From assembly GCF_000718255.1 (NCBI RefSeq), contig NZ_JOFJ01000001.1, positions 248,001 through 312,000 of the forward strand: a DNA stretch of 64,000 nucleotides, given 5' to 3'. This document shows, one piece after another, positions 53,966-60,796 of the stretch (position 1 is the first letter of the stretch; each line of letters begins with the position of its first letter). Source of the DNA: Spirillospora albida (lineage in GTDB: Bacteria > Actinomycetota > Actinomycetes > Streptosporangiales > Streptosporangiaceae). The position numbers and the translations under genes are program-made. The notes under the pieces are model-generated. The model was not told the origin of the DNA and ran no database searches. It was given only the letters and a program-made list of their open reading frames with translations.

Positions 53966-54589
53966 TCAGAGCGGCGGGGTCTCCCCGTCCTCCTCCTGGT
54001 AGGAGTACCGCTGCTCCCGCCACGGGTCGGCCACGTTGTGGTAGCCGCGCTCCTCCCAGAAGCCGCGGCGGTCCTCCACCAGGTACTCGATGCCGCGAAC
54101 CCACTTCACGCTCTTCCACGCGTACAGGTGCGGGACGACGAGGCGGAGCGGGAAGCCGTGGTCGGGGCTGAGGCGCTCGCCGTCGCGGTGCGTGGCGAAC
54201 ATCGTCCCGTCGGCGAGGAGGTCGCTCAGCCGGATATTGGCGCTGTAGCCGTACTCGGCCCACACCATCACGTGCGTGGCGTCCGGGGCGGGCGGCGCCA
54301 GCTCGGCGATCGCCGAGCCGGGGACGCCCTCCCACGCGTTGTCGGGGACCGTGAACTTGGTGACGCAGTGGAAGTCGGCGACGGCGGTGGCGCGGGGCAG
54401 CGCCTCGAACGCGGGCCAGTCCCAGCGGTGCGGCTCCGCCGACGCGGTGGCCCCGAACACCCGGAAATCCCAATCCGTGGGACGGAACTTCGGGACGGGG
54501 CCGTAGTGGAGCACCGGCCATCCGCGGGGGACGTACTGGCCGGGCGGGAGCTCCCGGGGCTTCGGTGCGGGCTCTTCGGGTGGGGACAT
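53966..54589 (-). CDS. sulfite-oxidase-like molybdopterin oxidoreductase
   Basis: A 207-residue protein of the sulfite oxidase/MsrP catalytic fold. Conserved parts are LPPGQYVPRGWPVLHYGPVP, DWDFRVFG, FHCVTKFTVPDNAWEGV near 82-98 where the Cys ligates molybdenum, and DHGFPLRLVVPHLYAWKSVK near 148-167. No signal peptide or heme domain is present, so it is probably cytoplasmic; the substrate is unknown. The ATG at MSPPEEP is chosen, but in-frame ATGs 4 and 13 codons upstream (MARV, MAQL) are also possible. Confidence 0.85.
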   Translation of the reverse strand: MSPPEEPAPKPRELPPGQYVPRGWPVLHYGPVPKFRPTDWDFRVFGATASAEPHRWDWPAFEALPRATAVADFHCVTKFTVPDNAWEGVPGSAIAELAPPAPDATHVMVWAEYGYSANIRLSDLLADGTMFATHRDGERLSPDHGFPLRLVVPHLYAWKSVKWVRGIEYLVEDRRGFWEERGYHNVADPWREQRYSYQEEDGETPPL

Positions 54590-54667
54590 GACGCGGGCCA
54601 TCCTGCCACCCGGCGTGAGCTGAGCCATATTCGGGGGGCGTGCGGGCGCCCGGCGTCCCGCGTCGGC

Positions 54668-54673
54668 TACTGT
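54668..54673 (+). promoter_or_regulatory. -10 box (TACTGT) for the leaderless aroF leader
   Basis: TACTGT fits TANNNT and ends 6 bases before the ATG of the leader peptide, so transcription should begin at the A of that ATG. No clear -35 is seen. Confidence 0.6.
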
Positions 54674-54679
54674 GACCCC

Positions 54680-54748
54680 ATGCGCAACCTCGTCTATTTC
54701 TTTCGGTACGACCGGCCCGGGAGGCTGGTCTGCCAGGCGTTGCGCTGA
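54680..54748 (+). CDS. Tyr/Phe leader peptide of the DAHP synthase attenuator
   Basis: A 22-residue frame, MRNLVYFFRYDRPGRLVCQA plus Leu-Arg, with four aromatic codons in five positions (Tyr6, Phe7, Phe8, Tyr10). It precedes a terminator hairpin and the DAHP synthase gene. A leader of this kind senses charged Tyr-tRNA and Phe-tRNA by ribosome stalling. It has no ribosome-binding site but starts 6 bases after a TACTGT -10, so translation is leaderless. Function is inferred from architecture. Confidence 0.8.
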   Translation: MRNLVYFFRYDRPGRLVCQALR

Positions 54749-54791
54749 CAGACCACAGGCGAGGAGCCCCGGGCCGGAAGGCCCGGGGCTC
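54712..54791 (+). terminator. transcription attenuator of aroF (terminator with competing antiterminator)
   Basis: Terminator: GAGCCCCGGGCC (54764-54775) pairs perfectly with GGCCCGGGGCTC (54780-54791) over a GGAA loop, a 12-bp stem followed by TTCGCGTT. Antiterminator: CCGGCCCGGG (54712-54721, inside leader codons 11-14) is exactly complementary to CCCGGGCCGG (54768-54777), which lies in the terminator's left arm. A further GGTCTG/CAGACC hairpin (54727-54732 with 54749-54754) spans the leader stop. The two main structures are mutually exclusive. Confidence 0.8.
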
Positions 54792-54859
54792 TTCGCGTTC
54801 CAGGGGATGATCCGCGGGACCCTCCCGGTTCCCGCGCGGCAGAGGAGAGGCAGCACAGC

Positions 54860-55906
54860 ATGGTCGTCGTCATGGCCCCGGAGGCCACCGAAGCGGATAT
54901 CAAGGCCGTCGTCTCACTGGTCGAGACGGCGGGGGGCGAGGCCTTCGTCAGCAGCGGCGTGGAGCGCACCATCGTCGGGCTGATCGGGGACGTCCAGCAG
55001 TTCGGCTCGCTGAACCTGCGCGGCATGCGCGGGGTCACCGACGTCCTCCGCATCTCGGCGCCCTACAAGCTGGTGAGCCGCGAGAACCACGCCGAGCGCT
55101 CCGTCGTCCGCGTCGGCGGCGTGCCGATCGGCCCCGGCACGATGACGCTGATCGCCGGCCCCTGCGCGGTGGAGACCCCCGAGCAGACGCTGCAGGCCGC
55201 GCTGATGGCGAAGGCGGCCGGGGCGACCCTGCTGCGCGGCGGCGCGTTCAAGCCCCGCACGTCCCCGTACGCGTTCCAGGGGCTCGGCGAGGCCGGGTTG
55301 CGCATCCTCGCCGACGTCCGCGCGGAGACCGGCATGCCGGTCGTCACGGAGGTCGTGGACGCCGCCGACGTCGAGCTCGTCGCGTCGTACGCCGACATGC
55401 TGCAGATCGGCACGCGCAACGCGCAGAACTTCGCGCTGCTGCAGGCCGCGGGAGAGGCGGGCCGGCCGGTCATGCTGAAGCGCGGCATGAACGGGACGAT
55501 CGAGGAGTGGCTGATGGCGGCGGAGTACGTCGCGCAGCGCGGGAACCTCGACATCGTGCTGTGCGAGCGGGGCATCCGGACGTTCGAGACCGCCACCCGC
55601 AACACGCTCGACATCTCCGCCGTGCCGGTGGCCCAGCGCCTCTCCCACCTGCCGGTGATCGTCGACCCGTCGCACTCGGGCGGCAGCCGCGACCTCGTCC
55701 TGCCGCTGACCCGCGCGGCGATCGCGATCGGCGCCGACGGCGTGATCATCGATGTGCACCCGCACCCGGAGACCGCCCTGTGCGACGGCCCCCAGGCGCT
55801 CGTGGACGGCGACCTGCGCGACCTCGCCCGGCTGGTCCGCGAACTGCCGCCGATCGTCGGCCGCGCGCTGACCGGGGTCCCCGACGCCGACGCCGTTCCG
55901 GCCTGA
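54860..55906 (+). CDS. aroF: 3-deoxy-7-phosphoheptulonate (DAHP) synthase, type I-beta
   Basis: This enzyme commits phosphoenolpyruvate and erythrose 4-phosphate to the shikimate pathway. The 348 residues have an N-terminal ferredoxin-like regulatory domain (about 1-70, VVVMAPEATEADIKAVVSLV), as in Thermotoga-type enzymes, and a TIM barrel with LIAGPCAVETPEQT near 96-109, LLRGGAFKPRTSPYAFQG near 124-141, MLKRGMNGTIEEWL and VIVDPSHSGGSRDLV. The ATG has GGAGAGG about 9 bases upstream. Many actinobacteria use the unrelated type II enzyme. The N-terminal domain usually gives Tyr/Phe feedback, matching the leader peptide. Confidence 0.94.
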   Translation: MVVVMAPEATEADIKAVVSLVETAGGEAFVSSGVERTIVGLIGDVQQFGSLNLRGMRGVTDVLRISAPYKLVSRENHAERSVVRVGGVPIGPGTMTLIAGPCAVETPEQTLQAALMAKAAGATLLRGGAFKPRTSPYAFQGLGEAGLRILADVRAETGMPVVTEVVDAADVELVASYADMLQIGTRNAQNFALLQAAGEAGRPVMLKRGMNGTIEEWLMAAEYVAQRGNLDIVLCERGIRTFETATRNTLDISAVPVAQRLSHLPVIVDPSHSGGSRDLVLPLTRAAIAIGADGVIIDVHPHPETALCDGPQALVDGDLRDLARLVRELPPIVGRALTGVPDADAVPA

Positions 55907-55929
55907 CCGGCGTGAGGTAGGGTCGGCCC

Positions 55930-55971
55930 GTGGCTTACTGGACGGCGAACTGCGGGCCGCCCCGCTCCTGA
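55930..55971 (+). CDS. putative leader peptide upstream of a DMT transporter
   Basis: A 13-residue frame MAYWTANCGPPRS (GTG start) begins 6 bases after a TAGGGT -10 box (55918-55923), so it would be leaderless. It contains adjacent Tyr-Trp codons and a Cys codon and is followed by extensive RNA structure before the transporter start. The promoter position and the structure support a regulatory leader; which amino acid is sensed is not clear. Confidence 0.65.
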   Translation: MAYWTANCGPPRS

Positions 55972-55972
55972 C

Positions 55973-56081
55973 GGGGCGCGGCACCTCCTCTGCGACCATC
56001 GGGCCGGCGCGATAACGCGCCCGGCCAGGTTCTCCTGCGCCCCGAATCCGGATCATCTTCCTTCCGATTCGCGTTCAGGAG
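55973..56081 (+). promoter_or_regulatory. structured leader RNA of the DMT transporter gene
   Basis: Three interacting elements are visible. An outer stem GGGGCGC (55973-55979) with GCGCCCC (56037-56043) encloses a strong hairpin GGCCGGCGCG/CGCGCC-GGCC (56002-56026). A competing hairpin pairs CTCCTG (56032-56037) with CAGGAG (56076-56081), the transporter's Shine-Dalgarno, around an inner GAATC/GATTC stem. The outer stem shares base 56037 with and abuts the Shine-Dalgarno-masking stem, so they should compete. Confidence 0.55.
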
Positions 56082-56090
56082 CGTTCTTCC

Positions 56091-57032
56091 GTGTCTGTGA
56101 ACACGCACGTCGACATCTCTTCCGGACGGTCGTCCGGTTCCCGTCCGTCCCGCCGACCGGCGCCGGGCGGCGCCGACATCCTCGCGGCCGCGTGCCTGTG
56201 GGGCACGACCGGCACCGTCCGCACCTTCGCGGACGGTGCGTCCGACCTGTCGGTCGCCGCCGTCCGCATCGTCGTCGGCGGGGCGGTGCTGCTCGCCCTC
56301 GCCGCCCTCACCCGCGGCGCGGACCTGCGCCGGCTGCTGTGCCGCCGCGCGTCCTGGCCGGCGCTGGCCCTCGGCGCGGCCGCGATCGCGGTGTACCAGA
56401 CGGCCTTCTTCGCCGCCGTGGCCCGCACCGGGGTCGCGGCCGGGACCGTCGTCACGATCGGCAGCGCGCCCGCGTTCGCCGGGCTGATCGCGGTGCTGTC
56501 CCGCCGGTCCGCGCCGTCCGGGCGGTGGCTGCTCGCCACCGCCGGGGCCGTCGCGGGATGCGCCGCGCTCGCCGGCGGCGGACGGGACGCGGGCGTCGAG
56601 CCCGCCGGGATCCTGCTCGCCCTGCTGTCCGGATCGGCGTACGCGGTGTACGCGAGCGTCGCGTCCGGGCTCATCACCCGCGGCGGGCACGACCGGGCGG
56701 TCGCGGCGGCGCTGTTCGGCGCCGCGGCCGTCCTGCTGCTGCCGGTGCTCGCGCTGACACCGGCCGGCTGGGCCGCCACCGGAACCGGCGTGCTCATCGC
56801 CTGCTACCTCGGCGTCCTCACCACGGGCGGCGGCTACCTGCTGTTCGCCCGGGGCCTGCGCACCACACCCGCCACGACGGCGACCACGCTGACGCTGGCG
56901 GAGCCGGCGGTGGCGGCGGTGCTCGGCGTCGCCGTCCTCGGCGAACGGCTCGGCGCGGTCGCGGCCGGGGGGCTGGCCCTGATGGCGGCGAGCCTGCTGC
57001 TGCTCGTCATGCCGGCCCGGCCGCGCCGATGA
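56091..57032 (+). CDS. EamA/DMT-superfamily transporter behind a leader peptide
   Basis: A 313-residue exporter with ten hydrophobic segments in two EamA repeats (about 25-155 and 170-305). LAAACLWGTTGTVRTFADGA is the first-segment motif and TLTLAEPAVAAVLGVAVLGE near 264-283 the typical end-of-repeat motif. The GTG has AGGAG 9 bases upstream, and that site can be masked by leader RNA. Adjacent to the DAHP synthase gene on the same strand. An aromatic amino acid or related metabolite is a reasonable guess only. Confidence 0.88.
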   Translation: MSVNTHVDISSGRSSGSRPSRRPAPGGADILAAACLWGTTGTVRTFADGASDLSVAAVRIVVGGAVLLALAALTRGADLRRLLCRRASWPALALGAAAIAVYQTAFFAAVARTGVAAGTVVTIGSAPAFAGLIAVLSRRSAPSGRWLLATAGAVAGCAALAGGGRDAGVEPAGILLALLSGSAYAVYASVASGLITRGGHDRAVAAALFGAAAVLLLPVLALTPAGWAATGTGVLIACYLGVLTTGGGYLLFARGLRTTPATTATTLTLAEPAVAAVLGVAVLGERLGAVAAGGLALMAASLLLLVMPARPRR

Positions 57033-57033
57033 A

Positions 57034-57049
57034 ATTGGTCTGAACCACT
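57034..57049. promoter_or_regulatory. DasR-like (dre) site, imperfect
   Basis: ATTGGTCTGAACCACT matches the Streptomyces DasR operator ACTGGTCTAGACCACT at 13 of 16 positions. It lies 24 bases before the DUF5954 start. DasR is a GntR-family repressor responding to glucosamine 6-phosphate; its gene is not in this window. Confidence 0.45.
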
Positions 57050-57072
57050 CGCCAGACGAGGGCGCGGCGGGG

Positions 57073-57969
57073 ATGATGTTCGGCATGACGATGGGCGAGG
57101 GCGACGCCGGCGGACGGCTGTTCCCGAGGGGCCTGGACGGTGTCGATCCGATCACCGCGGTACTGCTGGCGGACGCGCGCCGCGCCCTCGCCGCCTACCC
57201 GGAGCTCGTCGGGGCGGGCGCGCTGTTCACGTCCGCCGAGGAGGTCCCCGGCGGCTGGCGGCTCGTCCGCCCCCTCGATCCCCTGCCGCAGGGGGCCCGG
57301 GAGCTGCTCGCCGGCCTCCTGGACGACGAGGCCCTCGTGGCCTCGCCCGACGCGGCGGGCGAGCTGCGCGCGGCGGCGCGGGAGCTGCGGCGGCGGCCCG
57401 CCGACGAGGTGAGCGCGGCCGGGCGCCGGTTCCGGATCGTGCGCGTCGAGCAGCTCATCCGGACCGGCCCGGACGGCCCCGAGCCGCCGCGACCGACCGA
57501 CCTCGACACGGGCGACGCGCGGCCCCACGCGCCCGACCTCCTGCCGGTGGACGGCCCGCCGCCCGATCTCGCCGCCGAGCTGCTGTGCCAGGTGCTGGAC
57601 GCGGGCACGGAGGCGGGGCGCGAGCCGTCCGGCGACCACCTCACGCCCGTCACGCTCGCGCCCGCGTTCACGCTCGCCGAGCGGAACGGGGGCCGCTGGC
57701 GCCCCGCCGGGCGGCTGCACGCCGCGCCCGAGGCCGCCAGGGAGGCGCTGGTGACGTACCTGCGGCATGTCGTCCCGGTCGTCGAGGACCCCGACCCCGC
57801 CGACGCCGCCGCCTACGCGGAGGCCGCCGACCTGATGGCCGACGGCACCCGCCGCAACGGTGTCGCCGCCGCCGGGCGCCGGTTCCGCGTCGTGCGGATC
57901 GAGCGCGTCACCCTGCTCGGCCCGGACGGCCCCGAGCCCCCGCGCCCGGCCGACGTCGACGCCCGCTGA
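57073..57969 (+). CDS. DUF5954-like protein with internal duplication
   Basis: A 298-residue protein resembling the actinobacterial DUF5954 family, function unknown. It contains two copies of one module: AGRRFRIVRVEQLIRTGPDG then PEPPRPTD (about 117-145), and AGRRFRVVRIERVTLLGPDG then PEPPRPAD (about 267-295), each preceded by an acidic helical region. No signal peptide or membrane segment. Starts at 57073, 57088 or 57094 (all ATG) are possible. Family assignment is from memory of the repeat and is moderately sure. Confidence 0.7.
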   Translation: MMFGMTMGEGDAGGRLFPRGLDGVDPITAVLLADARRALAAYPELVGAGALFTSAEEVPGGWRLVRPLDPLPQGARELLAGLLDDEALVASPDAAGELRAAARELRRRPADEVSAAGRRFRIVRVEQLIRTGPDGPEPPRPTDLDTGDARPHAPDLLPVDGPPPDLAAELLCQVLDAGTEAGREPSGDHLTPVTLAPAFTLAERNGGRWRPAGRLHAAPEAAREALVTYLRHVVPVVEDPDPADAAAYAEAADLMADGTRRNGVAAAGRRFRVVRIERVTLLGPDGPEPPRPADVDAR

Positions 57970-58093
57970 CGACGGCCCGGCCCGGAAGAAGGGCTCATCC
58001 CTCCGGCCGTTCTCGGGCGGGCGCGGTATCGCTTCGCGGTCCGGCCGGGAAGCGCCCGCGCGACGGCTGAGGCGGCTTCGGAGCCGGCTCGTG

Positions 58094-59323
58094 CTAGCTC
58101 GCGTCGCCGTAGACGGGGCGGTGCTCCTGCACCGAGGCGGCGAGCTGGTCTGCGAGCTCGCCGATGTCCAGGCGCTTCTCGATCTGCCGCAGGTCGTCGA
58201 TCTTGGCCCTGGTCTCGGCGCGGCGCGGGGCGAGGAGGGTGCAGCAGTCCTCGTCCGGCAGCTCGGAGATCGACAGCGTCCGGATCCGGCGCGCCTGGTC
58301 CATGATCTCGATCTTGTCCATGCCGACGAGGGGCCGCAGGATCGGCAGCTCGACCGCGTCGTCCAGCGCGGTGATGTTGGTGAGGGTCTGGCTGCTGACC
58401 TGGCCGAGCGCGTCGCCGGTGATCAGCGTGGCGCCCTTCAGCCGGCGCGCCAGCACCTCGCCGGTGCGCAGCATCAGCCGGCGCTGCGCGATCACGGCGA
58501 GCCGGTCCGCGCCGGACGACTTGATCTGCTGCTGCGCCTTGCCGAACGGGACGACGAACAGCCGGGAGCCGCCCTGGAACTTGTCCAGCTCGCGGACCAG
58601 CGCGTACGCCTTGTAGATCGACTCGGGGCCGGTGAACGGCATCCCGGAGAAGTGCAGGTAGTCGACGCGCAGGCCGCGGCGCATCATCCGGTACGCGGCG
58701 ACCGGCGAGTCGATGCCGCCGGACATCAGCACGAGGCCCCGGCCGCTCATCCCGACGGGCAGCCCGCCCTGGCCGGGGAGGCCGCCGGAGAACACGAACA
58801 CCTCGTCGCGGTCGACCTCGATCGACAGCGTGTGGTCGGGGTTCCTCAGCCTGACCGGCTGCCCGTAGCGCTCGCTGAGGAGGGTGCCGATGTGCCGGTC
58901 GAGCTCGGTGGAGGTCATCGGGAACCGCTTGTCGCGGCGCCTCGACCGGACCGCGAACGTGCCCGTCCGGCCCGCCATGAGCTCCAGGGCGGCCCGCTCG
59001 ACGCTCGCGAGGTCCTTGCCGACGCGCCAGGCGCGGTGCGCCCACACGATGCCCATCACGTCCGTGATGCGCATCGCGATGCGGTCGACGACCTCGGCCG
59101 TGGCGTCCTTGGTGCGGACGATGAAGACGCCGTGCCGCCTGATCACGTCCACGCGCGCGATGGGCCGGACGGCCAGCCGCACGTTGTCGGCGAGGCGCCG
59201 CTCGAAGAGCTCTCGGTTCTTGCCCTTCAGCACCACCTCGCCCAGCTTCAGCAGGACGCACGGCTCACCGTCGACCGGCGGCTGCTCCTGGGCGTCCGCG
59301 GGCGCGGTGTCGAGCGTGGTCAT
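58094..59323 (-). CDS. thiI: tRNA 4-thiouridine synthase ThiI
   Basis: ThiI adenylates tRNA U8 for sulphur insertion and in some bacteria supplies sulphur for thiazole synthesis. The 409 residues comprise a ferredoxin-like N-terminus (KLGEVVLKGKNRELFERRL), a THUMP domain (about 80-185) and a PP-loop ATPase with LMSGGIDSPVAAYRMM near 199-214 and ISELPDEDCCTLLAP near 355. There is no C-terminal rhodanese domain, so sulphur must be relayed otherwise, as in many Gram-positive bacteria. It stands alone between convergent DUF5954 and pfkA. Confidence 0.93.
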   Translation of the reverse strand: MTTLDTAPADAQEQPPVDGEPCVLLKLGEVVLKGKNRELFERRLADNVRLAVRPIARVDVIRRHGVFIVRTKDATAEVVDRIAMRITDVMGIVWAHRAWRVGKDLASVERAALELMAGRTGTFAVRSRRRDKRFPMTSTELDRHIGTLLSERYGQPVRLRNPDHTLSIEVDRDEVFVFSGGLPGQGGLPVGMSGRGLVLMSGGIDSPVAAYRMMRRGLRVDYLHFSGMPFTGPESIYKAYALVRELDKFQGGSRLFVVPFGKAQQQIKSSGADRLAVIAQRRLMLRTGEVLARRLKGATLITGDALGQVSSQTLTNITALDDAVELPILRPLVGMDKIEIMDQARRIRTLSISELPDEDCCTLLAPRRAETRAKIDDLRQIEKRLDIGELADQLAASVQEHRPVYGDAS

Positions 59324-59421
59324 GCGTGATCCTCCTGGCGGGAACCGGTTGGGGCGCTTCTAGTGTGGCCCAGAGCCGCGACCACCGCGAACCACTATCC
59401 GGCCCCCGCCCGGGGGACGAC

Positions 59422-60447
59422 TCAGCCGAAGAAGACCTCCGCCTCGGAGTACCGCTCCAGCGGCACGGTCTTCAGCTCCTCGGTCGCCTCGTCCAGGCCC
59501 ACGCGGACGATGTCGGTGCCCCGCAGCGCGACCATTTTGCCGTAGTCGCCGGCGCTGACCGCGTCGATCGCCTGCAGGCCGAACCTGGTCGCGAGGACGC
59601 GGTCGAACGCGGTGGGCGTGCCGCCGCGCTGGATGTGGCCGAGGACGGTGGCGCGCGCCTCCTTGCCGGTGCGCTTCTCGATCTCGTCGGCGAGCTGCTG
59701 CCCGATGCCGCCGAGCCGGACGTGCCCGAACGCGTCGAGCGCGCCGGTCTGCAGCTCCATCTGCCCGTCGACCGGGTGGGCGCCCTCGGACACCACGATG
59801 ATCGGCGCGTAGCGGGTCTTGAACCGGCTCTCCACGTACTCGACGACCTTGTCCATGTCGAACGGCCGCTCCGGGATCAGGATCACGTTGGCGCCCGCGG
59901 CCATGCCCGCGTGCAGCGCGATCCAGCCCGCGTGCCGGCCCATGACCTCGCAGATCAGCGCGCGGTGGTGGCTCTCGGCCGTGGTGTGCAGCCGGTCGAT
60001 GGCCTCCATCGCGATGTTCACGGCCGTGTCGAAGCCGAAGGTGTAGTCGGTGGCGTTCAGGTCGTTGTCGATCGTCTTGGGGACGCCGACGACCTTGACG
60101 CCGTGCGAGTGCAGCTCGCGGGCCACGCCGAGGGTGTCCTCGCCGCCGATGGCGATCAGCGCGTCCACGCCGAGGCCGGCCAGATTGTCCTTGATCCGCT
60201 CGACGCCGCCCTCGACCTTGATCGGGTTGGTCCGGGACGAGCCGAGGATCGTCCCGCCGCGCGGCAGGATCCCCCGCACCGCCTGCACGTCCAGGGCGAT
60301 GGTGTCGCCTTCGAGCGGGCCGCGCCAGCCCGACCGGAAGCCCACGAACTCGTAGCCGTAGACCTGCACCCCCTTGCGGACGACCGCGCGGATCACCGCG
60401 TTCAGGCCGGGGCAGTCCCCGCCACCGGTCAGCACCCCGACGCGCAT
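59422..60447 (-). CDS. pfkA: 6-phosphofructokinase with pyrophosphate-type signature residues
   Basis: Phosphorylates fructose 6-phosphate in glycolysis. The 341 residues from MRVGVLTGGGDCPGLN include ALIAIGGEDTLGVA near 95-108 and GVPKTIDNDLNATDYTFGFD near 118-137. ATP-dependent enzymes have Gly at the positions equivalent to E. coli 104 and 124, but here they are Asp (GGED) and Lys (PKTIDND), the combination associated with pyrophosphate dependence. EVMGRHAGWIAL is conserved. The ATG with GAGGGTG upstream gives the usual N-terminus; a GTG seven codons earlier with GGAG is an alternative. Confidence 0.92.
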   Translation of the reverse strand: MRVGVLTGGGDCPGLNAVIRAVVRKGVQVYGYEFVGFRSGWRGPLEGDTIALDVQAVRGILPRGGTILGSSRTNPIKVEGGVERIKDNLAGLGVDALIAIGGEDTLGVARELHSHGVKVVGVPKTIDNDLNATDYTFGFDTAVNIAMEAIDRLHTTAESHHRALICEVMGRHAGWIALHAGMAAGANVILIPERPFDMDKVVEYVESRFKTRYAPIIVVSEGAHPVDGQMELQTGALDAFGHVRLGGIGQQLADEIEKRTGKEARATVLGHIQRGGTPTAFDRVLATRFGLQAIDAVSAGDYGKMVALRGTDIVRVGLDEATEELKTVPLERYSEAEVFFG

Positions 60448-60796
60448 GCCGTCACCCTCTTCCGCCACAGGGCTCCTCCCTCGTATCTCGCCGCCAGGCT
60501 AGTTCGCGGCACGCCCCCGCCCCGGGCATTCGCCGGGCGTCGGGCGTGGCGCCATTGGTCTAGACCATAGCCGCCGGAGGCCGCCCCCGGCATCCTGTTC
60601 GGCGGGATCCGCGGAGACCGTCAGGAGCCGGGCGGGGAGAACTCCGGCGCCTCGGCGGAGCCGAGGAGGGCCCGGCCGCCTCGCTGAGCGCCGGGGTCAC
60701 CGCCGCGCACCAGCTTCGCGGGGACGCGTCGCGGATCGGACTCAGGAAGATCATCGCGCGTCACGGAGGCGGCGGGAACGAACGGCCCGTTGCGGC
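60448..60796. other. 349-base stretch upstream of pfkA
   Basis: Holds the pfkA 5' region (a TAGCCT -10 candidate at 60496-60501, minus strand), the DasR-like operator at 60554-60569 and the 3' side of the MacR-like gene. A 47-codon frame without a ribosome-binding site (60621-60764, minus) was not accepted as a gene. Confidence 0.5.
60554..60569. promoter_or_regulatory. DasR-like operator (dre) upstream of pfkA
   Basis: ATTGGTCTAGACCATA contains the perfect 12-bp palindrome TGGTCTAGACCA, the core of DasR-responsive elements. It lies 107 bases upstream of the pfkA ATG and overlaps a TATGGT -10-like hexamer on the minus strand. This would link glycolytic flux to aminosugar (glucosamine 6-phosphate) status. 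Confidence 0.65.

Noticed and set aside
60621..60764. 47-codon minus-strand frame after the MacR-like gene
   Set aside because: Composition looks moderately protein-like, but there is no ribosome-binding site and no independent support.
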